From Actinacidiphila paucisporea (lineage in GTDB: Bacteria; Actinomycetota; Actinomycetes; Streptomycetales; Streptomycetaceae), in contig NZ_FRBI01000005.1 of NCBI RefSeq assembly GCF_900142575.1, positions 282,147 through 346,146 on the forward strand: 64,000 bases of DNA. The letters are read 5' to 3'. Both the position numbers and the translations under genes were made by a program. Of this stretch, positions 27,511 through 36,480 are shown in pieces (the first letter of the stretch is position 1; every line of letters begins with the position of its first letter). The notes under the pieces are model-generated. The model saw only the letters and a program-made list of their open reading frames with translations. It made no database searches and was not told where the DNA came from.

Positions 27511-27759
27511 TCCCGTGCCACCTGCGCCGATCTGTGCGCGCGGGCTTACGCGTTACGCACGCGGTGCGGCGTACGGTCGATGCCTGCTCGTACGAACGGA
27601 CGTGCACCCCGCACTCACCCGTTCGGGTAGCCCTCGTCCGCGAGTGGCCGCAGGAGCGGCGACGGGTGGGGCGGAGGGGCCGGATGTCATGATCCGGCCC
27701 GCTATGTTCGGATCAGCGTATTCCGCTATTTCCGCCATCGACACACAGGGGAGCGTCAC

Positions 27760-27972
27760 ATGGCATCGCAGCAGCCGGCGCAGGAGACCGGCAACCGGTT
27801 GCGTCTGATCGCCGCCGCCAGTGTCGCCGCGCTCGCCGTGGTGCTCCCGCTCGCCGCGGCGACCGCGGGCCCGCACGACGGCGCCCATCGCGGCAACGCG
27901 GGCCACAGCGCGTCGCACCGCACGCCGGACGTGGATCCGGAGGGCCCGTCCGGTGCGGTCGACGGCGACTGA
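27760..27972 (+). CDS. Small secreted His-rich peptide
   Basis: 70 residues. ATG 27760 has GGGGAG six bases upstream. A polar start is followed by a hydrophobic core RLIAAASVAALAVVLPLAAAT and a possible cleavage after ATA-GPHD. The mature part is only about 30 residues and rich in His, Gly and Asp (HDGAHRGNAGHSASHR), which could bind metal. I do not recognise a family. A hairpin 70 bases downstream suggests an independent short transcript. Confidence 0.6.
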   Translation: MASQQPAQETGNRLRLIAAASVAALAVVLPLAAATAGPHDGAHRGNAGHSASHRTPDVDPEGPSGAVDGD

Positions 27973-28044
27973 GGCCGCCGGTCCGCGGAGCCCGACCGGG
28001 GCGCTCGGGGGCGGTGTCCGGAGGCGGTGCCCGGACATGCAAAA

Positions 28045-28082
28045 CCCGGTCGCTGACGACGGGGGATGCATCAGCGACCGGG
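28045..28082 (+). terminator. 12-bp stem terminator
   Basis: CCCGGTCGCTGA (28045-28056) pairs perfectly with TCAGCGACCGGG (28071-28082) across a 14-base loop. It ends the small secreted gene and lies before the convergent DUF5926 gene. Confidence 0.75.
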
Positions 28083-28327
28083 CTGAATAAACGGTAACAA
28101 GACTTCGTCCGATCGCAAATTCCCCGGCGGGACGGGCCCGCCGAATCCTCTGGATTCCAGGGGAGTTGTGACCGGAATCACTGACCGACCGCTCAGTCGG
28201 ATCTTTCCGGTCGAGCGAACTGCCTGCCGCGGGGCGCGACCGAGGCCACGAGCCGTCCGCTCGCAGTTGCCCGGCCGCGGTTGCCCGCCTGCTGTGGTCC
28301 AGCCGGCGGACACCGGCTGGCGGTCGC

Positions 28328-29311
28328 TCAGCTGAGCGTGATCTGCCGGTTCGTGAAGCCGCTCCTGGCCCGTCGCTCCTCCGCGGTCAGCGGCTCGCCG
28401 CGGCCCAGCGTCTCGGCCAGCCGCTCGCCGAACGCGGCCGCCGGCTTCTCGACCTCGTCCGCGCCCATGCCCACCGGCAGGTCCCACACCGGCACCGTCA
28501 GCCCGTGCGCGCGGAAGGAGCCGACCAGCCGGGTCCCCTCGCCGAGCGAGGACGCACCGGCAGCGTGCAGCCGCGCCATCGCGTCCAGCAGCGCCTCCTC
28601 GGGGTGTGGCATGACCCAGCGCAGGTGGTTCTTCTCCGGCGTCTCGCACCAGTAGGCCGCGTCCACCCCGGTCAGCCGCACCGTCGGGATGGCGGCCTGG
28701 TTGGCGCGCTCCAGCGACGCGGCCACCTCGCCCGTCGCGGCCTCGGCGTCCTCCAGCCAGTATTCGAAGCCGCTGTGCACCTCGGGCACGAAGGGCGCGT
28801 CGAGGTCGAGCAGGTCCTGCAGTCGCGGCCCGTCGGGCGCGGGCCTGCGGCCCTCCACCGGGTTGCCCGGTTCCGCGGTGAGCGCCCGGGTCAGGGTGTC
28901 GGCGAGGTCGCGGCTGATGTCGCCGGAGGCGGTGTCGCTCTGCAGGCCGAGCAGGACCGCGCCGGTGTCGCGCCGCAGCCCGGGCCACGCCATCGGCAGG
29001 ACCGTGCCGAGGGTGACCGAGGGCACTCCCTCGGGCAGCTTCTCCTTCAGCGTGAGCGGCACGGTCGCGGCCGGCACCAGCTCGCGCAGCGCCACCCAGT
29101 CGCACTCGCCGGGCAGGCCCTCGAACGGGCGGCGGACCAGTTCGGTCACCGCGTGCGCCGCCTCGCGGCCGTGGCAGGCCTTGTAGCGGCGGCCTGAGCC
29201 GCACGGACAGGGTTCGCGCGCACCGACCACCGGCACGGCTGCTCCCTCCGCGGTCCTGGCGGCCTGTGCGGCCCCCTTGTTCCTGGTGGCGGTCGCGCGC
29301 TTCTTGGCCAT
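28328..29311 (-). CDS. DUF5926 protein with SEC-C zinc motif
   Basis: 327 residues. A basic, Ala-rich N-terminus MAKKRATATRNKGAAQAART is followed by the SEC-C signature EPCPCGSGRRYKACHG (C-x-C-x8-C-H), which binds zinc in SecA tails and many other proteins. The rest, with GECDWVALRELVPAATVPL, GFEYWLEDAEAATGEV and WCETPEKNHLRWVMPHPEEA, matches the actinobacterial DUF5926 family, whose function is not known. Length is usual. It stands alone on the minus strand, with the small secreted gene's terminator behind it. Confidence 0.88.
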   Translation of the reverse strand: MAKKRATATRNKGAAQAARTAEGAAVPVVGAREPCPCGSGRRYKACHGREAAHAVTELVRRPFEGLPGECDWVALRELVPAATVPLTLKEKLPEGVPSVTLGTVLPMAWPGLRRDTGAVLLGLQSDTASGDISRDLADTLTRALTAEPGNPVEGRRPAPDGPRLQDLLDLDAPFVPEVHSGFEYWLEDAEAATGEVAASLERANQAAIPTVRLTGVDAAYWCETPEKNHLRWVMPHPEEALLDAMARLHAAGASSLGEGTRLVGSFRAHGLTVPVWDLPVGMGADEVEKPAAAFGERLAETLGRGEPLTAEERRARSGFTNRQITLS

Positions 29312-29493
29312 GGCTCGGTCTCTCCCGTTGCGGCGGTATTCCGGTCCGCGAGCCTAGCGCCCGGCGGCCCTACCGCCGGACCACGACGGGCGGTCGTGCG
29401 CATACGGCCTGCGACCGTATCCACGTCTCAGCCGCGGCCGCGTACATTGCCCCGCCCTGCGCCCTGCGCCTCGGGCCGCGGGGCTGTATCGGC

Positions 29494-30207
29494 TCAGCTG
29501 AGGTCGTCCAGCGACTCGGCCAGGTCCAGCGGGAGGTCCAGCGGGATGCCGCGGGGCAGGCCGATGCCCGTGTTCCCGACGCCGAGGTCGTCGCGGCGGG
29601 CGTGCCGGCCGCGGACGGCGAGCAGCGCCCAGACGGTGACCTCGCCCGGGGCGTCGTCCCGTACGCCCCAGCGCAACGCCAGGTTGCCCACGATGCCGAG
29701 CCCCCGGCCGCCGTGTGCGGTCAGCGAGGGGCTGGCAGGACGTGGCCTGGTGGGGCCGCCGCCGTCGGTGACCTCGACCTTGAGCAGGCCGTCCGTCCCG
29801 ATGGCCCACCCGGCACGTATGCCGTGCTCCTGCCCGGGGCGGTGCGGGCCCGAGCCGCCCGCGGCTGCCGTGCCGGAGACGGCCTCGTACATTGCGCCGG
29901 AAAACGCGTCGCCCGCCTCGCCGAGCGGCCGGGCGTGCCGACAGGAATTGCTGAGCAGTTCGGAGAGGATCAGCACCGCGTCGTCGACCACCGTGTCCGG
30001 CACGTCCTGCGCGTGCAGATCCCTGCGCATGCGCCTGCGGGCTTCCGCGACGCCGGTCGGACCATGAGGCAGGGACATGGTCGAGGACGTCGGCACCTCC
30101 TGCGCGACCATCAACGACACCCCCGTGACCTCCTTCACCTCACGCCACGGGATGGATGCCCCCTTGAACTCGACCGGAAACAGACCAACCACGATCTGTT
30201 GGCGCAC
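29494..30207 (-). CDS. HATPase_c anti-sigma-type protein
   Basis: 237 residues from GTG 30207. A basic-free leader (MRQQIVVGLFPVEFKGASIP) precedes the GHKL fold: N-box ILSELLSNSCRHARPLG, G1 box EVTDGGGPTRPRP, G2 box HGGRGLGIVGNLALRWG. The C-terminal 30 residues (Gly/Leu/Pro/Asp) extend past the fold. It belongs to the large Streptomyces set of RsbW-like ATPases; no sigma factor lies beside it. It differs in length and loops from the one at 22434 and from the AICE one at 62005. A shorter start at MVAQEV or MSLPHG is possible. Confidence 0.85.
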   Translation of the reverse strand: MRQQIVVGLFPVEFKGASIPWREVKEVTGVSLMVAQEVPTSSTMSLPHGPTGVAEARRRMRRDLHAQDVPDTVVDDAVLILSELLSNSCRHARPLGEAGDAFSGAMYEAVSGTAAAGGSGPHRPGQEHGIRAGWAIGTDGLLKVEVTDGGGPTRPRPASPSLTAHGGRGLGIVGNLALRWGVRDDAPGEVTVWALLAVRGRHARRDDLGVGNTGIGLPRGIPLDLPLDLAESLDDLS

Positions 30208-30230
30208 TCCGTACGCGCGCCGGGCGCCTG

Positions 30231-30245
30231 TACGTCGTGTACGTA
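30231..30245 (-). promoter_or_regulatory. Inverted repeat upstream of the HATPase gene
   Basis: TACGT-CGTGT-ACGTA, 24 bases before GTG 30207. Perfect 5-bp half sites. Position fits an operator or promoter element; the binding protein is unknown. Confidence 0.35.
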
Positions 30246-30286
30246 TGCCCGGGGCATGCGACGCCCGCGCAGGCCGCGCGGCAATG

Positions 30287-31141
30287 TCAGCGGCCGGACC
30301 CGTCCAGGCCGCTCAGCTGGGCCAGCACCTGCCGCGGCCGGTTGGTGATGATCGCGTCCACCCCGAGCCGTGCGCAAAGCTCCACGTCGGCCGCCTCGTC
30401 CACCGTCCACACATGAACGCGGTTTCCGGCCCGATGCAAACGCGCCACATAGCCGGGATTCGCCCGCACAATGCGCATGCTCGGTCCGGCGATGCGCACT
30501 CCGGCGGGCAGCCGGCCGTCCCGGTGCCGCGGCGACACGTACTGCATCAGATACACGGTCGGCAGCGCCGGCGCCGCCAGCCGCACCCGGCGCAGGGAGC
30601 GGGAGGAGAAACTCATCACCCGCACCTGGGAGGTCTCACCGGGCGGCGCGGGCCGGTCGAGGCCGAAGCGGTGCAGCAGGTCGATCAGCCGCTCCTCCAC
30701 CTGCCCCGCCCAGCGCGTCGGGTGCTTGGTCTCGATCGCCAGCTCCACCCGCCGGTCGGTGTCGGCGACCAGTTCGAGCAGCCGCCGCAAGGTGAGGACC
30801 CGGCTCCGCTCGGCGAGGTCGTAGCGCTCGGGCGTCTCCGGGTCGGCGTTCTGCCCCTTCCACGAGCCGAAGTCGAGCGCCGCCAGGTCGGCCAGCTCCA
30901 GCGAGGAGACGGCGCCGCGGCCGTTGGACGTCCGGTTCACCCGCCAGTCGTGCACGCAGACCAGCTCGCCGTCCGCGGTCAGCCGGATGTCGCACTCCAG
31001 GGCGTCGGCGCCGTCCTCGATGGCTTTCCGGTACGCGGCGAGCGTATGTTCTGGTACATCCTCGGAGGCACCCCGATGGGCGACGACCTGGACAGGTCGC
31101 CCGACCGGGTACGCCTCCGGGACCGCGCGCGCATGTGTCAC
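30287..31141 (-). CDS. Glycerophosphodiester phosphodiesterase
   Basis: 284 residues. The TIM barrel carries the GDPD active-site motifs: VVAHRGASEDVPEHTLAAY (H-R-G...E-N/H-T), ALECDIRLTADGELVCVHD (E-x-D and H-D), VELAIETKHP and the closing RVHVWTVDEAADV plus DAIITNRP. It hydrolyses glycerophosphodiesters to glycerol-3-phosphate and an alcohol. No signal peptide, so cytoplasmic. GTG 31141 is chosen because the family similarity starts soon after it; ATG 31207 has no ribosome site. It is divergent from the HtrA-like protease gene. Confidence 0.88.
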   Translation of the reverse strand: MTHARAVPEAYPVGRPVQVVAHRGASEDVPEHTLAAYRKAIEDGADALECDIRLTADGELVCVHDWRVNRTSNGRGAVSSLELADLAALDFGSWKGQNADPETPERYDLAERSRVLTLRRLLELVADTDRRVELAIETKHPTRWAGQVEERLIDLLHRFGLDRPAPPGETSQVRVMSFSSRSLRRVRLAAPALPTVYLMQYVSPRHRDGRLPAGVRIAGPSMRIVRANPGYVARLHRAGNRVHVWTVDEAADVELCARLGVDAIITNRPRQVLAQLSGLDGSGR

Positions 31142-31293
31142 CGGTTCATGGTGCCACCGCCTCGCCGGCGGCCACGCGAACCGGCCCCGCGCACGCGCCA
31201 TGAACATGCACAGCTACCGCTTACGGCGGTCCGACACGCCGTGGGAAATGCTGTGTTCAGCCCCCACCCTGCTTTGACCCGAGGAGAAACGCT

Positions 31294-33054
31294 GTGAGCA
31301 CCGAGAACGAAGCCGGATCCGTCCCGGCTGCGGAGTCGGCAGCGACCGCGCACGACGGTTCCGCGCCCGACGGTGCCTCGGCGGCGCAGGCCCCCGTTCC
31401 TCCGGCGGCCGCGCCGGCGCCTGCCGCACACGACACGCCCGCCGCGCCCACCGCCGATGCGCCCCGGACCGAGGTTCTTCCCGCGCAGGCCCCGCCGCCG
31501 GTGGGGCCGCCGTCCCCGTACGGTCCGCCTCCGTCCGCGCTCACCCAGCAGTTCCCGTCGCCCGCGCAGCCGCCGGCGCCGCCGGTGCCTGCCGCGGCGC
31601 CGTACGGGCACGGCGGGTACGGGACGCCGAAGCCGGCCGCGTACGACGCCCCCGTGCCGCCGCAGCAGCCCGCACCGGACGACGCCCCGCAGGCCGCGCC
31701 GGTCGTACCGGCCCAGACGCAGGCGTACGCCCAGCAGCCGGCGTACGGAGCCGAGCAGCCCTCCCCGTACGGCCAGGGCCAGGAGCAGCCCCCGAAGGAC
31801 CCCTACGCCGTACCGGCCACCCCGGCGTACGCCGCCGGCGGGCAGCACCCGCAGACCCAGCCCGGCTACGGCGGCGGCGGTTCCGAGGGCCCGGTGTGGG
31901 GCGCGCCCGTGCCCGGGCCGTCGGACGACGGCCGCAAGCGCCGCGGTGTCGGCGGCCTGGTCGCCGCGGTCCTGGTGGCGGCACTCGTCGCCGGCGGAGT
32001 CGGCGGCGGCATCGGCTACTGGGCGGCCGAGCACAACGACGACAACAACGCCACGTCCTCCACCACCGTCTCCGACACGGGCAGCCAGAAGGCGCCCAAC
32101 CGCGCGCCCACCTCGGTGGCCGGCATCGCCAGCAGGGCGTTGCCCCGCGTCGTCACCATCAAGGCCAGCGGCAGCCAGGAGAGCGGCACCGGCACCGGTT
32201 TCGTCTACGACACCCAGGGCCACATCCTCACCAACAACCACGTCGTCGCCCCCGCCGCCGACGGCGGCAAGCTCACCGTCACCTTCTCCAACGGCAAGAC
32301 GTACGACGCCTCGGTAGTGGGCCGCGCCCAGGGCTACGACGTGGCAGTGGTCAAGCTGAAGAACGCCTCCGGCGTCACGCTCACCCCGCTGCCCCTCGGC
32401 AATTCCGACCAGGCAGCGGTCGGCGACGCCACCATCGCCATCGGCGCCCCCTTCGGCCTGTCCGGCACCGTGACCACCGGCATCGTCAGCGCCGTCCACC
32501 GCCCCGTCGCCTCCAGCGACGGCCAGGGGGCCGCGGCCTCCTACATGAGCGCCATCCAGACCGACGCCTCCATCAACCCGGGCAACTCCGGCGGCCCGCT
32601 GCTGAACGCCAACGGTGCCGTCATCGGCATCAACTCCGCCATCCAGCCCGGCGGCACCGCCCAGCCCGGCACCCAGGGCGGCAGCGTCGGCCTCGGCTTC
32701 GCCATCCCGATCAACCAGGCCAAGCGCGTCGCCGACGAGCTGATCAAGACCGGCCGGCCGGTCTACCCCGTCATGCAGGTCAGCCTCGACGGCCAGTATC
32801 AGGGCGACGGCGCCAAGATCGGCGGCACCAGCGACGCCGTCACCGCTGGCGGCCCCGGCGCCGCGGCCGGCCTCAAGCCCGGCGACGTGATCACCGAGTT
32901 CGACCACACGATCATCGACAGCGACGAGACCCTGATCGGCGAGATCTGGCAGCACCAGCCCAAGGACAAGGTCGCGATCACCTACACCCGCAACGGCACG
33001 TCCCACACCACCACCGTCACCCTCGGCTCCCGCGTGGGCGACACCCCCCAGTAA
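31294..33054 (+). CDS. Membrane-anchored HtrA-like (S1C) serine protease with PDZ
   Basis: 586 residues. GTG 31294 follows GAGGAG by eight bases. Residues 1-210 are a Pro/Ala/Tyr-rich cytoplasmic tail with PYG-type repeats. One membrane helix (GVGGLVAAVLVAALVAGGVG) follows, then an extracytoplasmic trypsin-like domain with the triad His in LTNNHVVAP, Asp in YDVAVVKL and Ser in NPGNSGGPLL, and a PDZ domain (~490-586, PGAAAGLKPGDVITEFDHTI). These DegP/HtrA-like proteases degrade misfolded envelope proteins. It is transcribed towards tRNA-Ser. Low complexity of the N-terminus is normal in Streptomyces homologues. Confidence 0.93.
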   Translation: MSTENEAGSVPAAESAATAHDGSAPDGASAAQAPVPPAAAPAPAAHDTPAAPTADAPRTEVLPAQAPPPVGPPSPYGPPPSALTQQFPSPAQPPAPPVPAAAPYGHGGYGTPKPAAYDAPVPPQQPAPDDAPQAAPVVPAQTQAYAQQPAYGAEQPSPYGQGQEQPPKDPYAVPATPAYAAGGQHPQTQPGYGGGGSEGPVWGAPVPGPSDDGRKRRGVGGLVAAVLVAALVAGGVGGGIGYWAAEHNDDNNATSSTTVSDTGSQKAPNRAPTSVAGIASRALPRVVTIKASGSQESGTGTGFVYDTQGHILTNNHVVAPAADGGKLTVTFSNGKTYDASVVGRAQGYDVAVVKLKNASGVTLTPLPLGNSDQAAVGDATIAIGAPFGLSGTVTTGIVSAVHRPVASSDGQGAAASYMSAIQTDASINPGNSGGPLLNANGAVIGINSAIQPGGTAQPGTQGGSVGLGFAIPINQAKRVADELIKTGRPVYPVMQVSLDGQYQGDGAKIGGTSDAVTAGGPGAAAGLKPGDVITEFDHTIIDSDETLIGEIWQHQPKDKVAITYTRNGTSHTTTVTLGSRVGDTPQ

Positions 33055-33103
33055 GCTGTCCCCCGCACGCCCAGGACCCCACCCGGGTCCACCGGCACTG
33101 CGT

Positions 33104-33190
33104 GGAGGCTTGCCCGAGCGGCCGAAGGGAACGGTCTTGAAAACCGTCGTGGCAGCGATGTCACCGTGGGTTCAAATCCCACAGCCTCCG
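33104..33190 (+). tRNA. tRNA-Ser(UGA)
   Basis: 87 bases. Acceptor arms GGAGGCT and AGCCTCC with discriminator G, anticodon TGA at 33138-33140 in the loop CTTGAAA, a long variable arm as in all tRNA-Ser, and T-loop GGTTCAAATCCC. CCA is not encoded. It is the attachment point of the decayed island that follows. Confidence 0.95.
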
Positions 33191-33225
33191 CACAGCTAGC
33201 AGTACGAGCAGGTCAGGGCGGGTGC

Positions 33226-33258
33226 CCCGAGCTTCGGGGGACCCGCTCTGTCGTTGGC
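33226..33258 (+). terminator. Terminator after tRNA-Ser(UGA)
   Basis: Left arm ending CGGGTGCCCCGA pairs with TCGGGGGACCCGC (one G-G mismatch) around a three-base loop. It lies 36 bases beyond the tRNA, just inside the island. Confidence 0.7.
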
Positions 33259-33331
33259 TGTCTCACTCTGCGTCGCCGGTATCCCGCCCCCGATCAGTCC
33301 GTGCGGGCCATACACGGGCCAGATTCGCCGA

Positions 33332-33946
33332 CTACGTTCCGTCGTGATGTTCGGCGTCGTCCCCGGTCAGGGCGCGTGCGATCCGGGCGTTGTCCTGGTC
33401 CTGCCGTCCCTTGATGACCTTTGCGTAAAACCGGTAGAGCACGGTGACGCTGTGGCCGGCGCGGCGGGCGACCTCCACCGGATCGACGCCGGCCATGAGC
33501 CACAGGGACACGCAGGCGTGCCGCAGCGAGTAGGGGACTTCCGCCAGGGGCGTTCCCTGGTCGGCTGGGGACAGCGCTGCGCGCCTGGCGAGCTGCCACA
33601 CGTCGGCGTACTCGGTTGAGCGCAGGCGTCCGCCTCCCGTAGCCCGGAAGAGACGGCCGTCCGGTGCGGTGCCGTACTGCGCCATGTGCGCCCGGAGCAT
33701 GGCCACCAGCGCGGGTGGGATGGGCACTGAGCGCGTTGTCTTCCGCGCCCGCCGTTTCAACCCACGCTTCTCATAGGAGAGTCCGTCGTCCGTCCATCCG
33801 GCGCCGACCTCGGGGCGACTTTCGGAGAGCACGAGTTCGCCCCACACATCCGGCTTGCTCTCGCCTGGCAGCACGCATGCCGACTTGCTCAGCGCGGCCA
33901 CCTCGGACGGGCGCATGGCGGCGTAGTACATGCAAGCGTGCGTCAT
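33332..33946 (-). pseudogene. Tyrosine integrase, N-terminal half deleted
   Basis: 204 residues remain. The catalytic core is recognisable: first Arg in AAMRPSEVAALSK, the box SLRHACVSLWLMAGV (Leu-Arg-His), GHSVTVLYRFYAKVI with the Tyr nucleophile. A whole integrase would have about 200 more residues (SAM-like arm-binding and core-binding domains), which are absent: the reading frame stops making sense upstream of 33946, where a plus-strand creatininase fragment begins (17-base overlap). The gene points to tRNA-Ser(UGA), as expected for an integrase with its att site at the tRNA 3' end. Confidence 0.8.
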
Positions 33947-34517
33947 CGTCCGCGAGCTTGCTGCGGCCTACCCGGTGCTCCCTCTCCCGCCCATCACGAT
34001 CGCGTGCAGCCACGAGCACGGCACATGGCCGGGCACCGTGAGCATCAGCGCCCGGACGCTGCACCTCGTCATCACGGACATCGCGCAGTCCCTCGAAGCG
34101 CAGGGCATCCGCAAGCTCGTGCTCGTCAACGCGCACGGTGGCAACTACGTCCTGTCGAACATCGTTCAGGAAGCCAACCTAGCCGAGCCACGCATGTCCC
34201 TGTTCCCGCAGGGCCGCGAATGGCAGCGTGCCCGCGACCGCGCCAGTCTGGTCTCAGACATGCATGGCGACATGCACGCCGGCGAGATCGAAACGTCCAT
34301 CCTGTTACACGCGGAACCCTCTCTAGTCCAACCCGGCTACGAAACCGCTGATCACGATAGCGGCGAGCGCCCTTTCCTCCTCATGGAGGGCATGAGGGCT
34401 TACACCGACAGTGGCGTCATCGGCTTCCCGTCCTATGCGACGGCAGGGAAGGGCAAGGCCGTTGTCGCTAGCCTTGTCGAGCAATTTTCCCTCCACCTAG
34501 GCATCCTCAATGGATGA
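33930..34517 (+). pseudogene. Creatininase-family amidohydrolase, N-terminus deleted
   Basis: 195 residues, about 60 short of a full creatininase/MftE-like protein. Present: CSHEHGTWPGTVSISARTL, VLVNAHGGNYVLSN and DMHAGEIETSILL, three of the metal and substrate motifs. Missing: the N-terminal strand and the Glu-x-His metal site (G-S-x-E-x-H-G). The fragment starts where the integrase fragment ends, so one deletion seems to have removed the 5' ends of two facing genes. Unlikely to be active. A likely passenger of the island. Confidence 0.75.
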
Positions 34518-34635
34518 GCAGGATTAACCGGTGAGGTCTAGACCGAAAGTTTTGTGTTTCCCTGCGGCGGCACACGATCTGCGCCTAGCCTGGTCTGAGC
34601 AGATTTGAGCCGCGGCGCCGCCTTGAGGGGGAAGA

Positions 34636-36280
34636 GTGGGGATCATTGAAACTGCAGTTGTGCGTTCCGCTGCAGGATTTCTTCCGGTTATCGCAAAAAA
34701 AGTATATACGCGAACCCAGGTCAATCGAATTGCGCGCAATGCCTCGTCGATTCTTGTAGCAGATAGCCCGACGCGCTTTCTCGAAAGTCTCGGCACGGAG
34801 CAACTTCGGCTAATCCAGGATTTCGTTTCCTCGCCACAATTTGGGAATGTGGTCCTTCAGGCTTTCATTTTTTCCTTGAAGGGGAATAGGGACGAAGATC
34901 GCGCCGAAGTGCGAGCGCAATTGAGGTCGCATATTCGCCATGAGGATCTTCTCATTGAAGGCGACCTCTTCCAAGCCACCGATATGCTCGAAGAACTCGT
35001 CTACAGTTCTGTGTATGCGGTTTTGTCTGCGGCCCCCGAAAAATTCGCAAGAAAAGATCTGGTCGCAAACTCATCTTCATTGGCAGCGGCTGCTGCTCGC
35101 AATAGTGAGCTGCTCGCAAGAATTGTGAACCTGAACGCCATTAACAGTTTCGCCAGTAAGTTGCGTTCTCAGGTCAAACGCAGGCACGGCAAGTTGAGCC
35201 TACCGAGCGCTGTCAAAAGCACATCCGTACCCTATGAGGATTTGTATGTCCGTCCAAATTTGCGCAAGGAGGGTGCGGACCGAACTCTCTCGGTAGAAGA
35301 TGCCATCAGCGCGAACATGCGCACGGTCATACTCGGCGACCCAGGAGCGGGGAAGTCCACACTAGCAGGCAAATTGGTGCATGACCTAGCATCAGGAAAA
35401 GTGGCGACTCTCGAATCACAGGTGCCCATTATGCTTGGTTAGGGAAGCATACGGCGGAGTTGCGCACAGGCGTCCATGATCTCATTCATTATCTGGAGCT
35501 TTCCTGCAAAAACCCTTATGGTCTCACTGCGCCCGCGGAGGCGCTAGACTACCTCCTCTTGAACGGCAGAGCAACGGTCGTAATCGATGGACTCGATGAG
35601 CTAGGGGACAGCCGTTACAGGGAAGCCTTCACTGCCCTTGTCGATTCATTCTCCGAGCTATATCCCCTTACCCGCGTCATTGTAACGTCTCGTAAGGTAG
35701 GATACGGTGACTCTCCGCTCTCCGAAGACCTATTCAGTGTGTTCAACGTTGACCCGTTCGATGACACAAATGTAACGAAGTATGCAAAGGCGTGGTTTGG
35801 CCTCGATGAGATAGTCAAGTCTCACAGCGTGTCCGGGAACGAGATTTGCGCCTCATTTCTTCGCGAAAGCGCTGAAGTTAAAGACCTGCGCCGTAACCCG
35901 TTGATGCTTTCTCTCCTCTGCGTCCTCTACACTTCTACCGGCTACATTCCGAACAACAGGCCAGAGATCTATGAGAGATGCGCGGAGCTACTATTTCGGA
36001 CCTGGGATAAGTCACGCGGCGTTGAAATCGGATTCGAGTACCCGGCCTACCTCATGTCGGCCGTGCAGCACCTGGCTTGGAGAATGCTGACGGACGCAGA
36101 GGGCCGACAGGCGCTCCCGAAGGCGGAGGCGTTGAACTTCCTGACACGGGAAGTATTTTCCAACTGGTTCGAGAGGGAGCCAGAGGCAGTGCAAGCAGCA
36201 GAAGACTTTCTCACTTTCTGCTCCGGGCGCGCTTGGGTTCTCACTGACGTAGGCTCCGACACGCTATACCCTGTAAGCGA
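34636..36280 (+). pseudogene. NACHT-domain NTPase, frameshifted and 3'-truncated
   Basis: GTG 34636 behind AGGGGGAAGA. The first reading frame has ~200 residues of helical N-terminal domain, then Walker A in RTVILGDPGAGKSTLAGKL, and stops at TAG 35440. The next frame resumes at once (GKHTAELRTGVHDLIHYLEL) with Walker B in TVVIDGLDELGD, then VIVTSRKVGYGD and RNPLMLSLLCVLY, all NACHT features. One lost base near 35436 would explain the break. Similarity ends at about 36280 (FCSGRAWVLTDVG...), just where the repeat-rich sensor part should start. NACHT proteins of this layout serve in phage defence in bacteria. The DNA is far less GC-rich than the flanks. Confidence 0.75.
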
Positions 36281-36380
36281 CATCCGCTCCGCGAGTACCG
36301 TCCCACAAGCCGTCGGGAAGAGAACGGCTGCGGACTTCGTGGTACACCTCACCTGCCCGCCGGAAGGCCACATCCCGGTA

Positions 36381-36392
36381 CACAGCCTCCGC
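36381..36392. repeat. 12-bp copy of the tRNA-Ser(UGA) 3' end (candidate att site)
   Basis: CACAGCCTCCGC, identical to 33180-33191, in the same orientation, about 100 bases after the recognisable NACHT sequence ends. Confidence 0.5.
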
Positions 36393-36420
36393 GGTGGTCA
36401 GCGAAGTAGCTGGTCAGAGA

Positions 36421-36445
36421 GGGTGCCTCTCGCCGAGAGGCACCC
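36421..36445. terminator. Bidirectional hairpin between NACHT remnant and GNAT gene
   Basis: GGGTGCCTCTC pairs perfectly with GAGAGGCACCC around GCC. It lies between convergent genes and can stop transcription from both sides. Confidence 0.8.
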
Positions 36446-36480
36446 CATCGGCGTGTCCGGGGCTTGCGGGCGGTCGTGGG

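Larger units (their letters stand above)
33180..36392. mobile_element. Decayed integrative island at tRNA-Ser(UGA)
   Basis: The 12 bases CACAGCCTCCGC of the tRNA 3' end (33180-33191) recur exactly at 36381-36392. Between them lie a truncated tyrosine integrase pointing towards the tRNA, a truncated creatininase gene and a broken NACHT gene; the last is visibly AT-richer than everything around it. This is the form of a site-specific element that has suffered deletions. The integrase has no N-terminal half, so the island should be immobile. The repeat is short for an att core, so the right limit is provisional. Confidence 0.6.

Noticed and set aside
28182..28200. TetR-type operator (CTGACCGACCGCTCAGTCGG-like)
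   Set aside because: Imperfect palindrome and no TetR gene or start codon near it.
30509..30600. Riboswitch upstream of the GDPD/HtrA pair
   Set aside because: The bases lie within the GDPD coding region; no leader of suitable length exists.
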